Source: Mactromeris polynyma
Lineage: Eukaryota > Mollusca > Bivalvia > Venerida > Mactridae
DNA length: 64,000 bases
Direction of reading: 5' to 3'
Assembly: GCA_032209605.1 (NCBI GenBank)
Contig: JASFXZ010000035.1
Coordinates: 3,539,001 to 3,603,000, forward strand
Below, one piece after another: positions 49,001-61,475 of the stretch (positions are counted from its first letter, which is position 1; each line of letters begins with the position of its first letter). A program made the position numbers and the translations under genes. The notes below the pieces were generated by a model. The model saw nothing but the letters and a program-made list of their open reading frames with translations, did not search any database and was not told the origin of the DNA.

Positions 49001-50190
49001 ATTTAAATGACAGATTGTTAATCAAATACGCAAACATAAAAACTTAACATTAATATAATTTGATAAACATCACCAACATAAAACAGTAGTATTATACAAA
49101 TTGAACCAGAAATGAAAATGTATTCTATGACAATAATACATAAGTTAGTTTCACAATTAACATTCATCATTAAATCAAACTTTAGTATGTACAATGTTTG
49201 AGCCTAGAATATTTCATGTTACCATTAAAAATCCTTTTGAAGGTAAATTTCCCTTCAACCAACAGCTAAATTCAATATATAATGAACACTCGTGAGCGTT
49301 AAGATTCTATTTATAACTTAACTGCGGAAACAGCTTATGTTCACCAAAACATTACATTGAACTCCTATGTGCATATTAAGTATGGTGTGGATTGGTGAAC
49401 AAAGGCTGGATGCATCAAAAAGTAGTTCCTACAATTTTGAAACCAAAATATACCCGTGAAAAAGATTAACAGGTCATATTCAAATTAACAGGACAATACA
49501 TTTCAATGAAATTAAGCACCATACTTAGTGTACAAAACAAACAATGGATTCGTGGTTTGTTAATGTCAACATTACTTTAGTGCGTATAAATGATATTATA
49601 GATAAATGGTTTATATAATATTGTGACCAAGTAATAATTTGTACAACAAATATGGATATATTTCATGCATAAATCTTTAAAAACAACTGGCAACCATGTT
49701 TTGCATGAAATTTTGCCAGCAACACCAATTTTCACAAGAAATATATTTTGATATAACCAAGCAATAGATTTCTACCCAAAACAATTTGTACATTTTGTAA
49801 TCACTTTAACAAAAATCAATAAAATGAAAAAGAAACGTTTTCGGAATTTTCAAATTAAAACGTGAATCATCGAGTTGGAAATGATTTAACTAAGAAAATC
49901 AATGGTCACATAATACGTTCAGTAATAAAAAAGCTGCGACCAATTTTGTATGATCAACATCCGCACATTTTGTTGATTAGTTGCAAATATAATCAATTTT
50001 GTTCAGTAAATGTTTACAGCAACAAAAGCAAACAGTTACTGACAACTTCTTGTATTAAAGTGTAATTGATATATCAAGATTACAAGGGAATCTAATGCAA
50101 GAACTGATGCAAACAAAAATCTTCACAAAATAGAAAAAATAAACTTGTTTTTTTGAATTTCAAATTGAAACATAAATTATCTTGTAAACA
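46040..50190. other. Space between the two convergent genes
   Basis: No ORF here has splice context or a recognisable protein. It includes AT-rich stretches (46780-46920), a duplicated gttgattacttagtaaccc (about 47625-47665), a dispersed repeat with a ttttcacctttgaccccgtg motif (about 48540-48700, related to 63720-63990), and the probable 3' UTR of the minus-strand gene (48870-50191). Confidence 0.6.
48870..48875 (-). terminator. Candidate polyA signal of the HEPN-NACHT gene
   Basis: AATAAA on the minus strand, about 1.3 kb past the stop codon at 50192. One of few such hexamers on this side; tentative. Confidence 0.25.
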
Positions 50191-50191
50191 T

Positions 50192-52743
50192 TTACTGACA
50201 ACTTCTTGTTTCAAAGTGTAACCTTGGGTCATCCTTATATGTGATGTTTACTGTAGGTATTGATGCAAGATACTCAGACATAACATCCATTGACTTCTTG
50301 TATGACAGTTCTCTGTGAGTTTCTCCATCAACTGATGTAATCTTACATTTATATATCCGAACTTTTATCACAGTTTCATTGTTTACACAACTTTCAATGA
50401 AAGAATGAAAATTTTGACGACTCATTGTGACACACCACAGCACTATCTGCACTTGTGTTACATCAGGATGTAGTTGTAATAAAACATCATCAGGTAACTT
50501 CATGTCCCACAATGATAGTGACTTGATATATGGAAGAGTTTTCACTGCACGTGTCAATGATTTCAAATAATCGTAATCAAACCTAGAATAGGGAGATCCA
50601 TAAATATAAAGATGTTCAAGTTGTGAATCCTTAATACAGTTACATACATCAATATTACATCTATGCAATGTGATGGACTTTAAACTAGAATTGTTTACAT
50701 TATTACATACAATATTAACATCCCTCAGATATAATGAAGTGAGTTTTGAATGATGTGGAAGATTTAGCGTCAATGTACAGTCCTCTTTACGCGGATTAAC
50801 ACAAGACACTTCAGACAACTGTATATTTTCAATGTGAACATTGTCAGACAGAAATTTCACCAGATTATGTAAACTGTTATATTGCATTTCAATCTCAAAC
50901 AGAGACAATGATGTCAGATGTTGGAGACTTCTCACAGGTAACTCTGGTATCAATGTACCCCATTCAATACTAACAGTGTGCAGTGTGGATTGATTCTGTA
51001 ACATGCAATCCACGAACTTTACATAATCAGCAGACAACACCTCACCAACATGTAAACATTGTAGATTTTGGATCTGATCAAACGCATCATAATATTTACC
51101 TGCTACAGAATGTATTGATTTTACACTTGTTTTATTTATAAATAACAGTTTTTGCAGAATTTCATCAAAACAATAATCAACACAAAAGTCGTCAAGTTTT
51201 AGTACAATATTTGTTTCATTAGATCTACTGGCTTCCTTGTAACATTTTACTATAATATCCTGTAATGACTCCATGGAAGATTTATCGTCAGATTCATTGC
51301 GAAATAGTTCATTTATCCTGCATAAAGTTAAATCACTAGATATTGAAGAGTACATATTTTCAAACAAACTTCTAATATAGTCATGAGAAAGTCCTGCGAG
51401 CAACGGGAAGAAGTTTTCAAATTGTAGAACATCACTGAGGGATTTCCAACTGTTAGTTACATCAGAGAATAAATTATTTGTGTCAAATGTTGATATAAAC
51501 AAAGCTGCCAAAAATTCCATGTAACTTTTGTGAATGAAGCTTATCTTTAGTCTTTCAACAGAAAAAACACCAAAAACTTCATTTTTTGAAAAAATACCAA
51601 TTCTACACAATACTTCAGTTTCTGCTATGGAAATACAATATGGTTTAGCTAGTAACTGCTGTCTTGTAAATACAAGACTAGGTACATTTTCATCTTGTTT
51701 AAACAATGATCTAAATGACAGATGACATACATTATACAGTAAGGAGACATGTTTGTTCAAATACTCCAGTCCTGAGAGACAATCTGGAAGCTGCAATGTA
51801 CGAGCTGTAGATGTAGGTGAAGGGAACTCAACTTCTTTCTGTTCAGCTCTCTTAAAGAACATTTCTAAAATATTAGCATAAATATGTGCACTAGGCATAT
51901 CAGTCAAAGTCACCTTTTCATACCAAAACACAACCAAATGCGAGGCAATCATCGGAATGCATAACAGATCTTTTAGTCCACAATTTATTACTTCACGTGT
52001 AAAATCATCCGCTTTCCCGTCACCAGAATTTTCTTTATTCATATAACTTACGACATGTTCAACATATGCGTTTGCTGAATCCCCATGGATACCCGTCAGT
52101 TCAATTTTATTATCAATATCTCTCGTATGTGACAGTCGCACTTGTTCTATTATATACGGTCGACACGTAGTTAAATATACGCAGTTCTTTGAATATATCC
52201 TTTCTGGTAGTTTGTGCACCTTTTTACCGTCTTTCTTCGGGGTCCACTCATCCAAGCCGTCCATGAGTATAAGACAATGTTTTTTTCTTAGAATATCTTG
52301 AATTGTCAGTGGTTCATAGTGCTTTGAATATTGTTCTTTAATCATATCTATCACATCATAATGTTCAGTATCACCTAGACTTATGTAAAACACAAAGTCA
52401 AACTTAGACATAAAGTCAACATCTGTCTGTAATTTTTTCTGTTCCTCATCTAACTTATCTCCACTTTTCCCAACGCTCCACAGTAAACACATAAATGTAC
52501 AAAACGAGGTTTTACCCGTCCCAGCATCACCAGTAATATATATTTGATTGCATGCCTTACTGTCCTTACAAAATATATCTTCGTAACAAGTTATTTGTTT
52601 TATTTGCTTTGTTCTTTCTACACTATACATTGTTGGATGTTTGTATATGTTCAGGATATTGTGATCTTTATTTTCAAACAAGGGTGACACTGGTAGGGTC
52701 TTGCAACGGCGCTCATAGCATGCTATCAGATCATTTTGAATAT
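50192..52743 (-). CDS. HEPN-NACHT gene, exon 5: NACHT and LRR-like C-terminus
   Basis: Acceptor ctcttttcag, phase 1 in; one 2552-nt exon through TAA at 50194-50192. Begins IQNDLIACYERRCKTLPVSP, the usual lead-in of this family. NACHT motifs: GDAGTGKT, LILMDGLDEW, YLTTCRPY. The last 350 residues have repeated short Leu-rich units (LTSLSLFEIEM, LTSLYLRDVNI, LKSITLHRCNI, IKSLSLWDMKL). A single long exon is common for NACHT-LRR genes. Confidence 0.93.
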
Positions 52744-55700
52744 CTGAAAAGAGACAAGTACAAAATTAAACAATACTAACAGCAGAAGTTTATTTATCAA
52801 AGTATGTCCATGAAATTAAGTAGAATGAATAATATCAAAAATACTATCAAAAATTCCAACATGCAGTACTGCTACCAAAAGAATAATTTACTCTAATGGT
52901 GCCCTTGACCTTTGAGCTGCAGACACGGGTCTTGCATGACATACACCATATCAACAGTTCATTTTGCTCATCAAGCATTACTGTATACAAGGACTAATTG
53001 CCCTCATGTTATTTCCACGTTATGTGCAGACACCATCAATTCCACGAAATCTAGACCATGCCAATATAAAAGACCTACAAAACGCAATACTGCCATCCTA
53101 TTCTTAATTTTAGCTAATTCTCGCTATTATTCCACTTAAAATTACTTTAACACACTGCTAATATAGTCAAGTACAGTATACATGCCCATTGTAATGAAAT
53201 AGTTTCACACTATATCTTAAATATTCGGTTCTTTACACTGCACAAATTTAGTTATCAGTTGTTACAAGCATATCTGCAGTACGTATGGTAATTGTTTTAG
53301 CCTTTGGGGTAGATTATGTATCCAACACAGTATTCAACTAAAGTAACTCAATTATTTAAGGGTTAAACTCTGTCCCACTAAATACAAAAAGAAATTTGCT
53401 GGTTAACATATCGAAAATTAAAAGATCATGAATTATCAAAAATATATATAACACAATAAAATGGCACCAAGATGTGCTGTACAATAGCACAAAAAGACAT
53501 TGATTCTCCCAACAGTAGATTTAAATGTTTTCAAGTGTAAACACTTACTATCATAATCAAATGACAATTTTGTAGATATGAATGTCTGATATCACAATTA
53601 TTTCAGTGAATATCAAAAAGACAACTTTCCCTACAGTTAGCAAACATTAATTAGCATCTGTGGGTCCCGAGTATAAATTTGATAAAATAACGGTTTACCT
53701 GTAAACTCAACCACATGTTGGCGCTTCATTTCTTCTTGTGTCCGTTCAACAACTTCCAATTTTCTCTTTACCCCAACGACATCCTGTTTTACATTAGTGA
53801 CATCCTGTTTGACATTAGTGACATCCTGTATGACATTAGTGACTTCACTCTTGACTTCCTCAAGTTCTTGCTTAAGCAGTTGATCGCTTTCTTGCCACGC
53901 TTTTGTTGTCTGATTGAATTCTTCCCTCAACTGTTCATCAATATCCATACTTTCTGCATTATCGATGAATGATTGTAACTGTACAATTCCGCCCACACCA
54001 ACTGGATTGAGACGAAGGAGAATCTGCAATTGATACAAGTAGAGGGAAACTTCTTATACACATGAAAGAAAATACATTCATAAATATGTTCTGCAGAATA
54101 AAATGCCACTGTGTGTAAGTTCATTTCATCAATAAATTTCAAGTTTAACATAATATTATAGTTATTTTCACATGTTCTAATTAGTATTCAACGAAAACTA
54201 ACAAACGTTCAGAGGTACATGCCAAATTAATGACATAATAGAACAGCCAGCATAATTATGCAAAAACAGTATAACAATATATTACATGCAGCTTAACTTA
54301 CACAATAAACAACAATGTAAACACATAATTAGACATGTGCCGGAGTAACCACTATAATTATAATATAAATATTTCGGGAAAGTGACCCATCCCATGGCAG
54401 CCATGTATTTCGATGAATGCAAAAAGTTGAACAATCTTAGTAGAAGGAACCACTGGAACATTTGCGTGAAATTGTATTGAAATTGGGTCAGATTGTTTGA
54501 CAAGAAGATTTTTTAAGTTCTTACTCTCAGTTGTCATGGTAAACAGAGTTCTACATACAAAGGAATACGATTAATTGTGGATGGACCGGCAAACAGAGAG
54601 GCAGTGATCACAAAGCACGCCATGAGCTTTTGAACAGGTGAACTAAAAATCACAGGTGCACAATTCGATTGGATGACTAATATTCCTACGAATGTTCATG
54701 ACCCTAAGGTCAATGGTAGGATAAAGTTAGAACAGGTGATGCCACATTCACAAGGCAATGCCTCCCACTTTTCAGATATGAGCAACACAAACTAAAGTCG
54801 ACTTGACAGATTGATAGACCAGGATAGATCTAAGTGTCGGCTCACTCGTATTGGAAACAATAACATACAAGTATTATGTTCGATATTTCACAAGTGGCAT
54901 AACTAAAGACATGACGTTACAATTGCCACACAGTGATGGTTACTACTATTGTGCACAAAAGGTTAATTTTCCCCAATAAACACTGTACTTGCAATTTACA
55001 CTTGATTCTATAAATAAATTATCACCTTCAGTTACAAAATTCATTCAATATATTTAACTAGTTTTCAGAAAAAACATAGAAACCCACCAATGGAAGAAAA
55101 CTAGTGAAGGTCATAAATTATGACCATTCGTGTAAAATATATCTTATTTTTACCAAACAATAAATAATACCGTAAACACACAGTATAACAGGGATGGGGC
55201 AATATCATAGCAATGCTATTACAAACCAATTGTTCTGGGAATTGATCAAATGTAATTATATCTATAAATTATAGATGTACTAATTATTGAATGAACTAAA
55301 ACTTGAACTACATGGAGCTCGATTATAAGTAACATTTCATTGACATTAATTATAACACAAACAAAGTAATATACATCTGATTACATTTACACATAAATCA
55401 CAGAATGTAGATTATAAACAGCTCTACATTCAACACTTAAATAATCAAGCATAACTTTCAATTATATGTATACAGGTCACCTTTATCTTTATTACCACTT
55501 GTTTTCAACAAGATCATACCGCTAACTGTAGCTATTGTTTTTAACCAGTCACAGCTGCAGAGAAACATGACGACGCAGTCAATGCAAAATGGACATCTTT
55601 TATTTCTATTGGATCCAACAGTACAAAACAGGCCCTTCAAATTTTGAACATTTTATACATTATAATTTGATGACATTAACAAATTCATTGGTGTTTTGTC

Positions 55701-58482
55701 TGCATTTTGGCCAATGACTTTTAAGTGACTGTACAACCGTGACAAAATTCATTTGACTATTTATTGTTAATGGCTAAATGCGTATTTATATGCCGATTTG
55801 CTATCAATAAATGGTAAATGGTTAATCTGAGATTTCTAATCCAGTATGATGATTCCATAATGCATTTATACAAACACACGCCATTGCGATATTGGCATGT
55901 TCAGGTTATATCAATAACAGATCATCGATAGTAATTAAAATGTAATTGATGTGTAATTGGCATCAAACTTATATACGTTCGGTAATTAATTCCATTCCAT
56001 TACACATGATTGCAAGAATTTCAATTATGCATTATATTTAATTACTTTTAAACATGATTAATAACATCTAATGAAAATCACATATTTTAATTACCCTATC
56101 CCTGCAGAATCATGAACATTACTCTAGTTATACTTACTGCACTCAAGTCTTGCCATTTAGAATTTAAGTCGGCCTCAGGTAAAACCAGCTTATCGCTATG
56201 CATGAGCTGAAATACACAGGTGAATTCCTTTTTTCATTATAATTTCAATACACCATTCCATAACTACGATATAGGTCAGTATAATACATAAGAAACAATA
56301 ATTATATCAAGATCTGAATTCTATTGAATCTGTTTCATATGTCTTTCAAGTTTGTAGAGCTACTCATCAGAGGTGGAGCTAACTTCAACATCGAAACTAA
56401 ATAGAAGAGACATAACTATCATAATCAAGAACAGACTTTGCAGCTATTAGATACTTGAATTGTTAATAACCGCACTGTTGAGAAAATGCGAGATTTCATA
56501 TCAATACTTTACCTGCTTGTGTACACACACTTTATTGTGAATGGACTATGATATGAAACAGATAAAATACTGGAATATGTAATTAATTCTTGGGGCTTTG
56601 CCTCCCCCTGTTCAACTAGATGCTTTATCTATTTCTAACTTCCATACATTTAGCATATTTATTAAAGTTTCATAACATTTTTTGGTTTCTAAGCTGTAAA
56701 TTGCTTTATTTATCTGTAAAGATTGTCCATAAACTAAAACAACACATTTTTTCCTAGCTTTACAATTACATCTTATTACACAAGACTGACCGAATTTGTA
56801 AATATGAATCATTTGAGTTGTTTGAGTTATACATTTCGAATAATGTTTATTGCATAAAACCTGCACGCACAAATGAACCATTAACCACATACCAGATTTC
56901 TGCATGTCCTTAAATTTGTGATATCTGCTTCTATTGAGGTATCTGTTGACGCTGGATTTGTCCAGACAGGATCGTTTGGTTGAAGTAGACCACATATATT
57001 CCTTAGCAGACAAGACAGTAACGTAATATCGAAATTTGAAGAATCTGGCTGGTTATCGATGGGTGGCAGGAACTGCTTCTGATTAGCAGTTATCACCCTC
57101 AAACTTTGGATGTCTCGACTTTTAGCAGTCAAGTGTTGCACAACATTGTTACCTACCACCACATCAAAAACCTTCCTCAGAACGTCTGTACCCAGCTTAA
57201 CTAACAGATATTGATATCTGAAGATGAATTTATCTGAAATCATACATATAACTGGAATATAAATTCCTTACACTGAAAATTCCGTTTTAAAAAACATAAC
57301 TTAAATATTACTACATAATTTAGTAAGTCTATGATAGCATATTGCAGGTTTGGTTCAGAACAATTTTATCTACATTACAGATACCGAACTGTTTTGCGCC
57401 AAATGCTTGAGAATGTATTTGTATCAAGTAAATACAATCAGACACCATTTAAAAGTTTACAAATGATGATACTGACTAATACGCATATAATAATTGTTTT
57501 CCGTTTTATACATTTGTGCCAAGTAATTTAAATAATCCATTGATAAATGACAAGATGTTTAAACCCATGTTTGACATTTGACCTCTAAGTGTGACCTTGC
57601 CCTTTGATCTACAGGTCAAGATCACGCTTGTTAACCCTTGGACATCTAGTTGTACAGGTGTTGCAAGCGACACACTGCATTATCATGGTAAAATTGTGTG
57701 GATTAATTTAAATAATCGCCTGCTTGTCGATATAATAATACTCATGACAATATGTTTTAGACCCTTTTTTGACATTTGACTTCTAAGTGTGACATTGCCC
57801 TTTGAGCTTCGGACAGGGGTTTTGTGCGACACTGCAAACAGGCTGGACAAAACTGGCGAAAGGTTAATACACATATATCAAGCTCTGCTGCATTTACTCA
57901 GTTTCATGTGGTAACTCACTTTATTGAAATAAAAGCTCAACAAACTAAATAACACAAATAAAATATATTTATTAAACTGTCCCTGATGGAAAAGAGAGCA
58001 AAAATGACCAAACAAAAACCGAACTGATTTTCAATGTTGGGATTGAAAAATGTTTGAGTGAAATATCAGAAAGTGAACAACTTATCTGTTCCTCTGTTTT
58101 ATCCATGCACTTGGGTTTATTTAACTGAAACACGTTTCAAACTCGCCTTGCTACATTATAGTTTAGGTGGGTGGGGTATTAACGTTTACCGTCGCCTATA
58201 ACGCTGTCTGAAACCTTGGATCCCAAGTACAGCATTAAAAATAACAGGGTGCTCAAAATTACAATGAAAATGATACAACAAGGAAAATAAATTCTCACCA
58301 GCTGGGCCAGGATTTTGTTCGATGCCAGCCATTATCAGTAGTAGCCTAACAAAGCTTACTGTCCCGATAACTTTGATTATCACACTGAAGTCACAGTAAA
58401 ATGGCATGCACATCACACCAGCACCATGATGGCCAACGAACGTTCCAATCCTACATCGGTAACTATCTATGTCGATGCCCAT
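50192..58482 (-). CDS. 2A-led HEPN / coiled-coil / NACHT / LRR-like protein
   Basis: Five coding exons on the minus strand: 58482-58299, 57233-56893, 56206-56138, 54023-53699, 52743-50192. All have GT/AG sites and matching phases. Predicted 1156 residues. Order: hydrophobic leader ending in the 2A-like GIEQNPGP (53-60); DZIP3-type HEPN domain (about 63-198) with FDITLLSCLLRNICGL and motif RNLLMH (173-178); coiled coil (about 225-300); NACHT with Walker A GDAGTGKT (378-385), Walker B LILMDGLDEW (464-473) and a TTCRP sensor-like motif; then a Leu-rich C-terminus with irregular LRR-like units. The family layout resembles invertebrate NLR-like immune sensors. If the 2A site works, a 59-residue leader would separate from a 1097-residue cytosolic protein. 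A noncoding first exon must lie upstream, since an acceptor sits 8 bp before the ATG. Ligand and role are not known. Confidence 0.88.
53699..54023 (-). CDS. HEPN-NACHT gene, exon 4: coiled coil
   Basis: Acceptor caattgcag, donor gtaaac; phase 0 in, phase 1 out. Encodes residues 199-306: LLRLNPVGVGGIVQL, then an acidic helical part and perfect heptads VTNVIQD/VTNVKQD/VTNVKQD (259-279). Confidence 0.9.
53778..53840 (-). repeat. 21-bp in-frame minisatellite, three units
   Basis: Plus-strand units gacatcctgttttacattag+t, each 21 bp with 1-2 differences. Each unit equals one coiled-coil heptad. Confidence 0.9.
56138..56206 (-). CDS. HEPN-NACHT gene, exon 3: end of HEPN domain
   Basis: Acceptor gtgtatttcag, donor gtaagt; 69 nt, phase 0 both sides. 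Encodes LMHSDKLVLPEADLNSKWQD plus LSA. LMH completes the RNxxxH motif begun in exon 2. The following region fits the DZIP3-type HEPN end (xFxxxWxDLxx). Confidence 0.88.
56893..57233 (-). CDS. HEPN-NACHT gene, exon 2: DZIP3-type HEPN domain
   Basis: Acceptor atttcag, donor gtatgt; phase 1 in, phase 0 out. Residues 63-175. Contains GTDVLRKVFD, FDITLLSCLLRNICGL, and TDTSIEADITNLRTCRNL, the order typical of DZIP3/hRUL138-like HEPN domains. An ATG at 57243 is in the intron and is not the start. Confidence 0.92.
57555..57845. repeat. Two copies of a tttgacctctaagtgtgacc dispersed repeat
   Basis: Copies at about 57560-57685 and 57765-57840: tgacatttgacctctaagtg, ccctttgatctac, gcgacacactgc. A third, shorter relative lies near 52900-52950 (ccttgacctttgagctgcag). 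Confidence 0.7.
58299..58482 (-). CDS. HEPN-NACHT gene, exon 1 (coding): leader with 2A-like motif
   Basis: The exon starts at 58490 after acceptor ttgttttcag; ATG at 58482-58480; donor gtgaga after 58299, phase 1. Encodes 61 residues: MGIDIDSYRCRIGTF, a Cys/His-containing middle, a hydrophobic stretch (FSVIIKVIGTVSFVRLLLIM), and AGIEQNPGPA. The joined next codon is Asp. The motif and the hydrophobic run before it match the 2A arrangement. Confidence 0.85.
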
Positions 58483-59429
58483 TTTCGCAGCTGAAAACAA
58501 ATGTTCACAATACAATGGATGTATTTATACATTTTAGTATGGAGATATCTGCTATGCATGGCGAAGTTTAGAATCATATAATTTGCAGTAATGACCAACT
58601 TTTCTATCTATAAATAATGCACCATAACACACTATTCCAGTACCACTTCAGCTAATGAGGTTTTAGAGAAAACATCAAAATAAGTCAAATTGTTCTAAGC
58701 TTGAAATGTCGAAAGGAAATTGACACGATTGCTTTTTCAGTAAAGGTTTAAAAAGTGTTTGTAATACTAAATGTGTTTGTCATCAGTAATTTAATGGTGT
58801 ATTACATACTGCTATAGTTATGATATATACATTCTCTCCTGTTTTAAAGCCAGAGAAACAGTCACTTCTTTGTCTTAAAAACTGGAAAATTGGTCCATGA
58901 ATAAACAATAAAATGACTGTTTATTCCATCATCGGCCATATTAATGTACCAAAATATATTAACATTTATGTATGTTAGCATGATACATTTTCCAAAAAGG
59001 GTATCAACAGGTAAATCTACCACACGCCGATTTTGGTAGATTTTGTTTTACACCGCAAAAGCTTTACTGTTCTATTTATTGAACTGCATATTGTAGCTTT
59101 ACTCGTTCTATTTATAGAACGGCATATTGGTTACATCGGGGATATTTCACATGTGTAAATCAACAAAGATTGTGCAAATATTGCTTTAGTTTGTGAGCTG
59201 TTTACAAGGGTATCAATAAGAGCAGAGAGTCGGAAAAATACTCAGTAACTTATTCGTCATCTGATACCCAGCTGTTTTTTCTTTGCTGAATGAACATAAT
59301 TAAGGGGAGAACCTCCAGACACCCGCCTACATTTGGCGATTTCCCTGCTACTTAAAACATAAGTGACAACTTTGTATTTACATCAGGTCGGTTGAAACTT
59401 TTAATATTGCAAAATATTTGTTCTGATTT

Positions 59430-60920
59430 TACACCTAGCATTCGTTAGGTAGCCACACGTGTCGAGTTTACACCTATCATTGGTCAGGTAGGCACAGTGG
59501 TCGAGTTTACACCTAGCATTGGTCAGGTAGGCACAGTGGTCGAGTTTACACCTAGCATTAGGTAGGTAGCCACAGCTGTCGAGTTTACACCTAGCATTAG
59601 GTAGGTAGCCACAGCTGTCGAGTTTACACACATCATTAGTCAGATAGGCACAGTGGTCGAGTTACCTACCTAGCATTAGGTAGGTAGCCACAGTGGGCGA
59701 GTTTACACCTAGCATTGGTCAGGTAGGCACAGTGGTCGAGTTTACACCTATCATTAGTCAGGTAGGCACAGTGGTCGAGTAAACACCTGGCATTGGTCAG
59801 GTAGGCACAGTGGTCGAGTTTACACCTAGCATTGGTCAGGTAGGCACAGTGGTCGAGTTTACATCTAGAATTAGTCAGGGAGGCACAGTGGTCGAGTTAA
59901 CACCTAGCATTGGTCAGGTAGGCACAGTGGTCGAGTTTACACCTAGCATTGGTCAGGTAGTCTCAGTGGTCGAGTTTACACCTACCATTGGTCAGGTAGG
60001 CACAGTGGTCGAGTTTACATCTAGGATTGGTCAGGGAGGCACAGTGGTCGAGTTTACACCTAGCATTAGTCAGGTAGGCACAGTGGTCGAGTTTTACACC
60101 TATCATTGGTCAGGTAGGCACAGTGGTCGAGTTTACACCTAGCATTGGTCAGATAGGCACAGTGAACTAGTTTACACCTAGCATTGGTCAGGTAGGCACA
60201 GTGGTCGAGTTTACACCTAGCATTGGTCAGGTAGGCACAGTGGTCGAGTTTACACCTAGCATTGGTCAGGTAGGCACAGTGGTCGAGTTTACACCTAGCA
60301 TTGGTCAGGTAGACACAGTGGTCGAGTTTACACCTAGCATAGGTCAGGGAGGCACAGTGGTCGAGTTTACACCTGGCATTAGTCAGGGAGGCACAGTGGT
60401 CGAGTTAACACCTAGCATTGGTCATGTAGGCACAGTGGTCGAGTTTACATCTATCATTGGTCAGGTAGGCACAGTGGACAAGTTTACACCTAGCATTGGT
60501 CAGGTTGGCTCAGTGGTCGAGTTTACACCTAGCATTGGTCCGGTAGGCACAGTGGTCGAGTTTACACCTGGCATTGGTCAGGTAGGCACAGTGGACAAGT
60601 TTACACCTAGCATTGGTCAGGTAGGCTCAGTGGTCGAGTTTACACCTAGCATTGGTCAGGTAGGCACATTGGTCGAGTTTACACCTAGCATTGGTCATGT
60701 AGGCACATTGGTCGAGTTTACACCTAGCATTGGTCAGGTAGGCACAGTGGTCGATTTTAAACCTGGCATTGGTCAGGTAGGCACAGTCGTCGAGTTTAAA
60801 ACTGGCATTGGTCAGGTAGGCACAGTGGTCGAGTTTAAACCTGACATTGGTCAGGTAGGCACCGTCGTCGAGTTTAAACCTGGAATTGGTCAGGTAGACA
60901 CAGTGGTAGCGCGTCTGACT
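59430..60920. repeat. 39-bp minisatellite, about 38 copies
   Basis: Unit: cacctagcattggtcaggta then ggcacagtggtcgagttta. 39 bp equals 13 codons, so a long ORF (about 247 codons at 60201-60944, repeating VEFTPSIGQVGTV) crosses it. No splice or start context supports a gene. The outer left units are more diverged. Confidence 0.95.
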
Positions 60921-61010
60921 CATGATCCGAATGTCGTGAATTAGAGCCTCGTGTTGAGTGTGGTTTGATCACAAACTTCACAATCACTAAGCCTTAGGTA
61001 GATTCACAGG
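60895..61010 (+). repeat. tRNA-like sequence at the array's right edge
   Basis: acacagtggtagcgcgtctg continues the last array unit, followed by an anticodon-like actcatgatcc and a weak B box (gaattagagcctcg). Probably a SINE head. Confidence 0.4.
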
Positions 61011-61475
61011 AAAATTCAACCCATGTCTTGAAGATTATATTAGACTATCGATAGAAGTTCCCTTTAAACTGACGAAGCATAAGTTTCGATATTATTCATT
61101 AGTGAGTTTAAACCCACTGAATAGATCTCTTAAATACTGCTATCAAATAGGTCAGTCTATTTTAAGTTTCATATGCATACCATAGTCATCGAAACAGGAA
61201 GTAGGTAAACACAAAATGAAAATTCTGTCCGAAACACGCGATCATCAGCTTAGTATTATCGTTAGATATTTGTATGAAAATCATGATATGTTTTTTTCTA
61301 CGTTTAAAAGTTTCATTCGTTTAATACATACCTTTAAATACAGCAAATGCACCGATATATCTCCGCAGTCATATCTTCAAAATGGCATTCCTTTGCTGTT
61401 CCGGATGAATGAAATCACGTGTTCAAACGTTGCTATCCAGAGTAGTCGTTCCTTCTACGTTCACACACTGACACC

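Noticed and set aside
50192..52690. 832-codon ORF as a single-exon gene
   Set aside because: The reading continues upstream to an acceptor at 52743, and the phase joins it to the coiled-coil exon.
57241..57243. ATG at the start of the HEPN ORF as the gene's start codon
   Set aside because: It lies upstream of a good acceptor (atttcag before 57233) whose phase fits the 2A-containing exon at 58299-58482.
60201..60944. 247-codon ORF repeating VEFTPSIGQVGTV
   Set aside because: The 39-bp unit is a multiple of three, so the frame stays open by chance. Some units break the frame, and similar ORFs exist on the minus strand.
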